The position numbers were made by a program, and so were the translations under genes. From JBEGQX01 sp041180805 (lineage in GTDB: Bacteria; Planctomycetota; Planctomycetia; Gemmatales; Gemmataceae), in NCBI GenBank assembly GCA_041180805.1, contig JBEGQX010000041.1, positions 1 to 18,051 on the forward strand: a stretch of DNA of 18,051 bases, written 5' to 3'. Shown here one piece after another: positions 7,643 through 14,065 of the stretch. The notes beneath the pieces are model-generated. The model did not search any database, was not told the origin of the DNA, and saw only the letters and a program-made list of their open reading frames with translations. Position 1 is the first letter of the stretch. Each line of letters opens with the position of its first letter.

Positions 7643-7647
7643 GGAGG
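7643..7647 (+). promoter_or_regulatory. ribosome binding site of long NfeD (GGAGG)
   Basis: A perfect GGAGG four bases before ATG 7652. It fixes the start despite an open frame extending about 300 bases further upstream over the divergent gene. Confidence 0.7.
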
Positions 7648-7651
7648 ATGC

Positions 7652-9850
7652 ATGGTTCCTTTCTTGCGAATGTCAGTGGTTCTTTTTCAACAAGTTCAAA
7701 TCCTTTGCTGCGGATTGATTTTTTGCCTGATGCTGACATCGCACGCAATCGCGGCAGATGCCAATACGGTGGTGGTTCCCATTCCTTCTCCATTAGAAAG
7801 CGATTCCGCCAAGCGTATTCGCACGACAATCAAGGAAGCCGTGGAGAAAATAGAAGCCTCGCAGAAAGCCCGGGATGCCAGGGATCGAGTGAGTGCCCGC
7901 GTTATTCTTGATTTTAATCCATCGCTTCGGCCTTTTGTTTCAGACTTTGGACCTGCTTATGATCTGGCCCAAAGTCTAAGGGCCATTAAGAACAGTCATG
8001 GTGCCATAATTCAAGGATGGATTCATGGGGAGGTTCGAGCTAATGGGGTTTTGGTGGCACTGGCTTGCGACAATCTTTTTCTTTCCAAGGAATCACGAAT
8101 CGGAAGGGTTGTGGATGGGCAGGCCAGTCAGGTTACTCCAACGATGAAGTCCGCCTACGAGGAGATTGCCCGGGGAAGATATTCGATCGCGGTGGTTCGC
8201 AAGCTTTACGATATTGCCGTTGCCGTGGTTAAAGCCAAAGGCCCAAACCCAAGGGAGGCGTTTCTCGATCAGGTGGCCGAGCCCCAGGGCGAAGTGATTC
8301 TGCCGGCAGGAACCGAAGGTTGGCTGGATGTTGCCATGGCAAAAAACCTAGGCCTGGCCCAATCAGAAACCTGCGACAGTCTCGAGGAACTTGCAGCCAT
8401 TCTTCATCTTCCCAGAAAAAGCCTGGAACAATCGTTTCTTAGAACCGAGGAAACCAGCGCCATTCGCATTGTTGTAAGTGGCAGGGTGGATGCCCGGTTG
8501 GTGGAGCGGGTGAAAAGGCGCGTCAGCAAAGCGGTGGGTAGGGCTTTTAACACCATCATTTTTGATTTTCAGTGCGGTGGTGGGGACTTGAATGCCGCTT
8601 TGGAACTGGCTGGTTACATTCGGGAGATTGCCGATCGAGGCAGGCAGAATCCAATACTTACCGTGGCCTGGATCTCCCCTCAGGCAAGGGATCTTGTTTT
8701 GCCGATGGCGCTTGCCTGTTCCCGCATCCTTATGCATGAACAAGGCTACTTGGGCGATTTGGATGCCGTTGTGGTCACCAAACCGTTGCAGGATCGTTTG
8801 CAAGGGCTTTTGGAAGAATTGTTGCAGGCAAGAAAGTTTTCCAGAGAGGAAGCAGTCTTAATGTCCAAAGCCTGGCTGGATGCCGGGGTCAGGCTGGCGA
8901 TTGCCATCCCCAAGGCGGGTGGTCAGACGGTGATTGTGGATGGGTCCACGTTGCAGGAGCTTAATTCCATGAAGCTGGAGTTGATGTTAAAGCCCGCGAC
9001 GCCGGAAGATGAAAACAAGCCATGGAAGCTCTCTGCAACGCTTGCGACAGATACCCGGGTTGGAATAGCCACAGCCATATTCGCGGACCTTGAAACAGCC
9101 CTCTCCAGCGAGGGAATAAATCCTTCCAGCACTCCGGTCAGTGGAACGGATTGGATGGATGACCTTGCTGATTTTCTTAGTCATCCTTTTACGAGGGTTA
9201 TATTGGTCATGATCGGTATCACCTGCATGATACTGGAAGTCAAGGTTCCCGGTGCCAGTCTGCCGGGGATTCTGGCGGCGATTTGCTTTGTCCTTTTCTT
9301 CTGGTCTAATTCCCAGCTTGCAGGCCAGATGACCTGGCTGGCGGTGCTGTTGTTCGCGCTTGGATTAGTTCTAATTCTGATGGAGATATTCATCATACCC
9401 GGTTTTGGCGTGACCGGTCTCTCGGGAATTCTTCTGGTATTGGGAAGCCTTGGGCTTGTGGCTTATGGACACTGGCCCAGAAATACCGATGAATGGGGGC
9501 AGCTTGCGCGGGTGATGGGGCCATTTGCCCTAAGCGGGGTTGGATCCATCCTTCTTTCCATGTTGCTGGCGCGCTTTCTTCCCTCGTTGCCTGTCACCAA
9601 CCGATTGATCATAGAATCGGAAAGTGGAGATTCCGGCGTGGTTCCTGTGACCATGTTTGATGGCTTGCGTCCCGAGGATCTTTTGGGATCCGTGGGCACC
9701 ACGGTTACCTCGTTGCACCCTTCAGGAAAAGCCAGGGTAGGCCCCCATTGGTTGGATGTGATGAGCGATGGAGGATTTATCGAACAGGGGCAAAGAGTGA
9801 GAATAATTGAGGTTGAGGGAAACCGAATTGTTGTGAAGCGGGAAGTTTGA
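7652..9850 (+). CDS. nfeD: long NfeD protein with two ClpP-like (pseudo)protease domains
   Basis: 732 residues. The start follows GGAGG and gives a clean signal peptide (hydrophobic 8-30, cleavage near HAIAA-DA). Two ClpP/crotonase-like folds follow, about 80-235 and 268-420. Each has the strand and helix pattern ending in ALAxD/S..I/L and G.(V/L)D (domain 1: VLVALACDNLFLSKESRIG; domain 2: VLPMALACSRILMHEQGYLG). Aligning these to the S-A-G nucleophile of protease NfeDs puts Ala130 and Asp347 where serine is expected, so both look inactive. About five membrane helices (515-530, 536-553, 560-580, 588-606, 622-643) carry the NfeD core motif EVKVPGASLPGI and the loop IPGFGVTGLSG. The C-terminus 660-730 is the OB-fold that binds flotillin-type partners. 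First gene of the operon leading to floA. Confidence 0.88.
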   Translation: MVPFLRMSVVLFQQVQILCCGLIFCLMLTSHAIAADANTVVVPIPSPLESDSAKRIRTTIKEAVEKIEASQKARDARDRVSARVILDFNPSLRPFVSDFGPAYDLAQSLRAIKNSHGAIIQGWIHGEVRANGVLVALACDNLFLSKESRIGRVVDGQASQVTPTMKSAYEEIARGRYSIAVVRKLYDIAVAVVKAKGPNPREAFLDQVAEPQGEVILPAGTEGWLDVAMAKNLGLAQSETCDSLEELAAILHLPRKSLEQSFLRTEETSAIRIVVSGRVDARLVERVKRRVSKAVGRAFNTIIFDFQCGGGDLNAALELAGYIREIADRGRQNPILTVAWISPQARDLVLPMALACSRILMHEQGYLGDLDAVVVTKPLQDRLQGLLEELLQARKFSREEAVLMSKAWLDAGVRLAIAIPKAGGQTVIVDGSTLQELNSMKLELMLKPATPEDENKPWKLSATLATDTRVGIATAIFADLETALSSEGINPSSTPVSGTDWMDDLADFLSHPFTRVILVMIGITCMILEVKVPGASLPGILAAICFVLFFWSNSQLAGQMTWLAVLLFALGLVLILMEIFIIPGFGVTGLSGILLVLGSLGLVAYGHWPRNTDEWGQLARVMGPFALSGVGSILLSMLLARFLPSLPVTNRLIIESESGDSGVVPVTMFDGLRPEDLLGSVGTTVTSLHPSGKARVGPHWLDVMSDGGFIEQGQRVRIIEVEGNRIVVKREV

Positions 9851-9907
9851 TGCTTTAATAAGCTTGCGCATGAAGACTATTCTCTTTTTGGAAATGATGT
9901 CCTTTCG

Positions 9908-10468
9908 ATGAATGATGGAAACTTAACCTCTGCGGTGATTCTGGTTGTGGCAGGTTATTTGCTGCTAACTTTGGAAGTGTTTCTTCCCACGGGGGGAATA
10001 CTTGGGGCATTGTCATTGGCGGCCATTTGCATCGGGGTAACTTTTGGATTTAAAAGTAGCCTGATGGCAGGTTCGCTGGTTCTTGCCGGCACAGTGGCGG
10101 GTGTGCCTTTGCTGCTGAAGTCCCTTACCTGGTTGTGGCCCAAAATCGCTATGGGAAGAAAAATGACCGTGGAAAGCGAGGCTGGAGAGGGAACGGTTGC
10201 CTCTATTCCTGCCAATGTGGTTCTTCAGCAACTCGTAGGCTCGTTCGGGGTGGTTGCCAGCGAACTGCGCCCGGCCGGCACCATTGATTTCTCCGGCAAA
10301 AAAGTGGATGGCATCAGCGAGGGCATTTTGGTTCCCGCTGGCCAACGGGTTCTCTGCATAGGTACCCAAAGTGGTTACGTTGTGGTTCGCCCTGCTGACA
10401 GCCCGGACCTTAACGACTTGGAAAACGCCCGGTTGCCCGGGTTTGACTTGGAAAACTTCAAATCCTGA
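9908..10468 (+). CDS. short NfeD protein (membrane helices plus OB-fold)
   Basis: 186 residues. Three N-terminal membrane helices carry the NfeD signature LTLEVFLPTGGILGALS (21-37). A soluble OB-fold-like domain follows, about 88-170, with EGTVASIPANVV, SFGVVASELRPAGTIDFSGKKVDGISEG and the terminal RVLCIGTQSGYVVVRP strand pair. It lacks any ClpP-like domain, i.e. the short NfeD class. It lies 57 bases after the long NfeD and its TGA overlaps or nearly abuts floA. No strong Shine-Dalgarno sequence precedes its ATG; a 13-codon open frame (9870-9911) ends in an ATGA overlap with it, which may be chance. NfeD OB-folds are thought to contact flotillins at the cytoplasmic membrane face. Confidence 0.88.
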   Translation: MNDGNLTSAVILVVAGYLLLTLEVFLPTGGILGALSLAAICIGVTFGFKSSLMAGSLVLAGTVAGVPLLLKSLTWLWPKIAMGRKMTVESEAGEGTVASIPANVVLQQLVGSFGVVASELRPAGTIDFSGKKVDGISEGILVPAGQRVLCIGTQSGYVVVRPADSPDLNDLENARLPGFDLENFKS

Positions 10469-10473
10469 TGAAA

Positions 10474-10478
10474 GGTGG
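10474..10478 (+). promoter_or_regulatory. ribosome binding site deciding the floA start
   Basis: GGTGG seven bases before ATG 10486. The alternative ATG 10468, which overlaps the nfeD stop, has no such motif in front. Confidence 0.5.
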
Positions 10479-10485
10479 ATGCCCG

Positions 10486-11520
10486 ATGATAGCTGCGATG
10501 TTGGCTCAAAATAGCTCACTGGATACTTTGTGGGTCGTGTTGATTGGTTTTGCCGTGATCGTGCTTTTGCTGATGGGTTTCTTCCTCTTCAACTTCATTC
10601 AATTGTGGGTGCAGTCGATCCTAACCAAGGCCAATATCGGGCCTTTGGACATGCTGCGAATGAAACTGGTGGGTCTTGATTACGCCTTGATCGTAAGGCA
10701 GAAAATCGCGTTGGTTCAGGCGGGCATCAAAGATGTGACCTCGCAGGATATGGAATCCCATGTGCTTACCAAGGGAAACCTGCTTAGAGTGGTAGGTGCG
10801 GTGATTGCAGCCCGCAAGGCGAAGATTGATCTAAGCTGGGGCGCGGCTGCCGCCATTGACCTTGCCGGCAGGGATGTTTACGAGGCAGTCAAACGCAGCG
10901 TTGATCCCAAAGTTATCGATTGCCCCGACCCTTCCAAGGGTAGACAAACTTTGGATGGCGTTTGCCGAAACGGTATTCAGTTGAAGGCCCGCGCCCGGGT
11001 GACTGTGCGCACCAAGTTGGATCGTCTTGTGGGTGGAGCCACCGAAGAGACCATCATCGCCCGCGTGGGCGAAGGTATCGTCAAAGCCATTGGTAGTGCC
11101 GAACACCATACCGATGTTCTGGCGAACCCCAACCTCATTTCCCAGGCGGTTTTGAAGAACGCCCTGGATTCGCAGACAGCCTTTGAGATAGTTTCCATCG
11201 ATGTGGCGGAAATTGATGTTGGAACCAATGTCGGGGCTAATCTGCAGGCTGAGCAGGCCGCGGCGGATCTTCGTGTTGCACAGGCAAATGCCGAAAAGAG
11301 AAGAGCCCTTGCAGTTGCCGAAGAGCAGGAAATGCGTGCAAAGGTAGAGGCCAACCGCGCCGAGGTGGTTCTGGCTGAATCTGAAGTACCACGAGCCATC
11401 GCATCAGCCATCAAGGAAGGAAAAATGGGTTACATGGATTACATGCAGATGAGAAACCTGCAAAGCGATACCCAGATGCGCAGCGCCATAGCGGGTACAT
11501 CCGACCGACCCATCCAATAA
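10486..11520 (+). CDS. floA: flotillin-like protein FloA
   Basis: 344 residues; ATG 10486 is preferred over the in-frame ATG 10468 because of the GGTGG before it. FloA forms functional membrane microdomains (lipid-raft-like foci) at the cytoplasmic membrane. An N-terminal membrane-embedded segment spans residues ~14-43 (LWVVLIGFAVIVLLLMGFFL). The SPFH-type domain then includes the family-specific GRDVYEAVKRSVDPKVIDCP, the RARVTVRTKLDRLVGGATEET core and IARVGEGIVKAIGS. An Ala/Glu-rich coiled coil (about 246-320, QAEQAAADLRVAQANAEKRR) and a C-terminal Met-rich MGYMDYMQMRNLQSDTQMR tail complete it. Length matches Bacillus FloA (about 331). It sits directly after two NfeD genes, its typical partners. 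Confidence 0.95.
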   Translation: MIAAMLAQNSSLDTLWVVLIGFAVIVLLLMGFFLFNFIQLWVQSILTKANIGPLDMLRMKLVGLDYALIVRQKIALVQAGIKDVTSQDMESHVLTKGNLLRVVGAVIAARKAKIDLSWGAAAAIDLAGRDVYEAVKRSVDPKVIDCPDPSKGRQTLDGVCRNGIQLKARARVTVRTKLDRLVGGATEETIIARVGEGIVKAIGSAEHHTDVLANPNLISQAVLKNALDSQTAFEIVSIDVAEIDVGTNVGANLQAEQAAADLRVAQANAEKRRALAVAEEQEMRAKVEANRAEVVLAESEVPRAIASAIKEGKMGYMDYMQMRNLQSDTQMRSAIAGTSDRPIQ

Positions 11521-11535
11521 TCTTCCGAGGTGATC

Positions 11536-12093
11536 ATGAAACCCATTCTTGCAGCTTGGGAAGGTTTAATAGGCCTTGTGATCTTCGGTGCAATCTCGCT
11601 ATTTTCCCTGCTAACCAAGGCAAAGGAAAACCAGCCTGTTCGCAACCCAGCCAAGGCTCCCATTCGCCCGGGTGGTGATGTTGCCAACGAACTGAATAGG
11701 TTTTTCGAGGCTGCCCGCCAAAGGGCTTTAGAGGCAGCGCAACCCGCCCAAAAGCCTAAGCCCGAACCTGTTTTAAATCCCTTCGAGGAAGCCCAACCCA
11801 GAAAAAAGAAAAAAACAGTTCCCCGGCCGGTGGTAAGGTCTAATCAAGAATTTGTGGTTCCCGTGGCTAAGCCCGTTGTGGTTGCACAGCCAGCCGACAT
11901 GGAAACCATTCCTGTTCCGGAACCCAAAATCAAGGAAGCTTTCCGGCAGATAAATAACTCCAGTACGAAGGTGGCTCCCGCTTTGGTAAAAGCCAGGGAG
12001 TTACTCACAGACAAGCAGTCGGTGCGTACCGCATTTATCCTCAAGGAAATCCTCGGGCCACCAAAATGCCAAACTGGCATGAAAAGGCTTTAA
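11536..12093 (+). CDS. 185-residue single-pass membrane protein downstream of floA
   Basis: The start at ATG 11536 is supported by GAGG at 11527-11530, 15 bases after the floA stop. Residues 3-25 form one membrane helix (ILAAWEGLIGLVIFGAISLF) followed by a positive residue cluster, placing the rest in the cytoplasm. The middle is a disordered Pro/Lys/Ala-rich linker (KPKPEPVLNPFEEAQPRKKKK). A short C-terminal segment (SVRTAFILKEILGPPKCQ, ~164-181) looks conserved and helical. The position corresponds to yqfB in the Bacillus yqeZ-floA-yqfB operon, but no sequence relationship is claimed. It could be a flotillin-associated tether. It ends with a four-base overlap with the convergent esterase gene. 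Confidence 0.8.
   Translation: MKPILAAWEGLIGLVIFGAISLFSLLTKAKENQPVRNPAKAPIRPGGDVANELNRFFEAARQRALEAAQPAQKPKPEPVLNPFEEAQPRKKKKTVPRPVVRSNQEFVVPVAKPVVVAQPADMETIPVPEPKIKEAFRQINNSSTKVAPALVKARELLTDKQSVRTAFILKEILGPPKCQTGMKRL
12066..12080. terminator. hairpin inside the overlapping ends of two convergent genes
   Basis: ATGCCA-AAC-TGGCAT is a perfect 6-base inverted repeat lying within the last codons of the FloA-operon gene, just before the 4-base overlap with the convergent esterase. It lacks a T tract; it is offered as a termination or stalling site by position only. Confidence 0.25.
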
Positions 12094-12959
12094 GAGTTCC
12101 AGAACTTCCAGATTTCACTGCAGGCATGAAAACGGTTGCTGGGTTGGCCGGCAAGCCTTTTGTTTAGGGTTCCCCTGCCACCCGGCCAGTGGTGGCCAAG
12201 GTCATCAATCAAAACGCTGGTAAACCGAATGCCACCTTTGCCACAGTGTCTTTCCGTAAGGTGCACCTTTTCGGGGCTTTCTTTGGTATCAGAATGGTTG
12301 ACTCCGCCCAAAGCCTTTTCCCAGGCATGGATGGTTTGGATAACCGAAGGGCGCTGTTCCTCTTTTTTAGTCCAGGGCGAAATGATGGTGCCACCCTCGA
12401 GGGGCATCAGTGGATCCACCTTACCCATGATGTAGATGGTTGGAATGGTAAGGTTGTGAGGGTAGTGATCTATCGAAAGCAGGCCGGAAACCGGCGCGAT
12501 GGCTGCTGGTTTGATTTTCGCTTCAATGCAGTAGCGAAATGTCATTCCGGCGCCATTCGAAAAACCATTCATGAAAAAGCGATTGCCTGAAACGATGCCA
12601 ATTGCCATCACATGCTGGATGATGTCTTCAAGAAAAGCGACATCGTCCACGCCTTGCTGTGCCAGTTCGGATCTTTTAGAGCCATCATTCCAGACCTGCG
12701 GATTTTGAAGGAAGCCGGCACCACGGGTCATGTCCTCGCGGGTTCCCTCGGGCAATAGCAGTAGAAAGCCCGCCTCGTCCGCGTACTTGTCCCACAGGGT
12801 TTCCTCCAATGTCCAGTTGGCGGTTCCACCCGCTCCATGAAGCACCACCACCAGTGGCGCGCTTCCTTGGAAGTTTTTTGGCTTTCGCAGAAGAGCCATC
12901 CTGCGATGGCCCCCACAAGAAATTTCCAGCCTTTGGCTTTGACCCATTGGTATTTCCAT
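12090..12959 (-). CDS. alpha/beta-hydrolase esterase, LpqC/PHB-depolymerase-like
   Basis: 289 residues without a signal peptide, so probably cytoplasmic. The oxyanion region HGAGG is at residues 41-45, the nucleophile elbow GFSNGAG at 132-138 with S134, the acid D182 in GKVDPLMP, and H256 in DLGHHWPGG. The last motif is diagnostic for the esterase/PHB-depolymerase family (LpqC, feruloyl esterase). Substrates in this family are short polyester or aromatic-acid esters; which one applies here cannot be told. The ATG overlaps the stop of the upstream isomerase gene (TAATG), so the pair is translationally coupled. Its 3' end overlaps the convergent gene by four bases. Confidence 0.9.
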   Translation of the reverse strand: MEIPMGQSQRLEISCGGHRRMALLRKPKNFQGSAPLVVVLHGAGGTANWTLEETLWDKYADEAGFLLLLPEGTREDMTRGAGFLQNPQVWNDGSKRSELAQQGVDDVAFLEDIIQHVMAIGIVSGNRFFMNGFSNGAGMTFRYCIEAKIKPAAIAPVSGLLSIDHYPHNLTIPTIYIMGKVDPLMPLEGGTIISPWTKKEEQRPSVIQTIHAWEKALGGVNHSDTKESPEKVHLTERHCGKGGIRFTSVLIDDLGHHWPGGRGTLNKRLAGQPSNRFHACSEIWKFWNS

Positions 12960-13852
12960 TAACCCCTGCAGAGTTCCAGCCAGAGTGCCTTGTAGTATTT
13001 CAGGAACTCGATGGTGCTGGCTTCATCCGGGAATGCTCTGCCTACTTCGATCAGCGTTGTTCTGTTATAGCCGGACTTCGTAAACAGGCTGAACAATTCG
13101 CGGTAGGGGTATTGGCCCGACTGGTCCTTGAATAGATCGTTGATATGGCAGGATTTGATCCATGGCTTCAGGAGTTCAAAAGATTCCTTTACAGAGCCGT
13201 TCAAGACATCATCGGCGTTGGAATTCCAGGTCACTCCCACCGAAGGGTGGTTGCAATGTTTCATAATGGTGTGCATATTCTTGGGTTTAGCGGTGCCAGA
13301 GCCATGCACCTCGACCCAGATTTCCACACCGGCGTTGCTGGCGGCTTTGCCACATTCCACCAGTGCTTTGCCGATCTGCTCCAAAGTTTTTTCCTCGGGG
13401 ACCCCCTTGGGAAAACCATTGGGGCGCACTTTGACGCCCTTCCCGCCGATGTCTTGCACCAGTTCAACAAACTTCTTGCAGGTCTCGATGTTTTCCTGAA
13501 CCTTGGCCTGCTCGGCGGCATGAAACTCGCACACGCTGCCACAACCCCAGATTTCAACACCACTATCCTGAAACTTCTTCCGAACCTCTTTGCGCTGGTC
13601 TTTCGTTAGACTGGGTTCCACCCCATGGCTGTGGGTGGTTCGAAGTTCCACAGGTCCTATGCCTGTGGCCTTGCAAACCCGAATAAGAGTTGGGACATCA
13701 AACTTTGCACCCAAATTATAAGTTACCAGGCCAAGCTTGAAGGCTTGGTTTGTGGTGGCGGGCGCAGCCTGGGCAAGATTTGCCAGCAAAGGCATGCTTA
13801 ACGCGCCAGAAACGCCATAAGTTGTGAAAGATCTGCGGGTTATGCGGGCCAT
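12959..13852 (-). CDS. Tat-exported sugar phosphate isomerase/epimerase-like TIM-barrel protein
   Basis: 297 residues from the ATG at 13852, chosen because it puts the twin-arginine motif TRRSFTTYG at residues 5-13 with a following hydrophobic h-region and an AQAAPA cleavage site; an earlier in-frame ATG (13879) would add nine residues. The mature domain is an AP-endonuclease-2/xylose-isomerase-like TIM barrel. Candidate metal or active-site residues are the Glu in GPVELRTTHSHG, Glu/His in WVEVHGSGT, His in CHINDL and Glu in TLIEVGRA. Planctomycetes carry many exported paralogues of this kind, with unknown sugar substrates. It is coupled to the downstream esterase. Confidence 0.9.
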   Translation of the reverse strand: MARITRRSFTTYGVSGALSMPLLANLAQAAPATTNQAFKLGLVTYNLGAKFDVPTLIRVCKATGIGPVELRTTHSHGVEPSLTKDQRKEVRKKFQDSGVEIWGCGSVCEFHAAEQAKVQENIETCKKFVELVQDIGGKGVKVRPNGFPKGVPEEKTLEQIGKALVECGKAASNAGVEIWVEVHGSGTAKPKNMHTIMKHCNHPSVGVTWNSNADDVLNGSVKESFELLKPWIKSCHINDLFKDQSGQYPYRELFSLFTKSGYNRTTLIEVGRAFPDEASTIEFLKYYKALWLELCRG

Positions 13853-14065
13853 GTCTCTTTTCTCCGTGTTCTTGACCATTTTAGGTCAATCTTTTAGGGA
13901 TGCTTTGCCGTCTTTAGTGAAGAGCATCCTAACCGTCCGACTGGCGGGTGTCCACATTTCCATGGGGGATTGGGCCTTGGCCGGCGAATATTCCTTAAGG
14001 TAAACTGAGCCCCTTCGGTTAGAATACGGAATGAGATTGCTTGCAGAATTATCAGGAGACAGGCG
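13853..14065. promoter_or_regulatory. divergent intergenic region upstream of the isomerase and the DUF4175-like gene
   Basis: About 210 bases between divergent starts. TAGAAT at 14020-14025 could be a -10 element for the rightward gene, but no -35 at suitable distance was found. AGGAGA at 14054-14059, six bases before ATG 14066, is a good ribosome binding site. No gene seen inside. Confidence 0.4.

Noticed and set aside
7349..7651. N-terminal extension of the long NfeD frame
   Set aside because: It would overlap the divergent DUF2064 gene; the GGAGG plus signal peptide at 7652 marks the real start.
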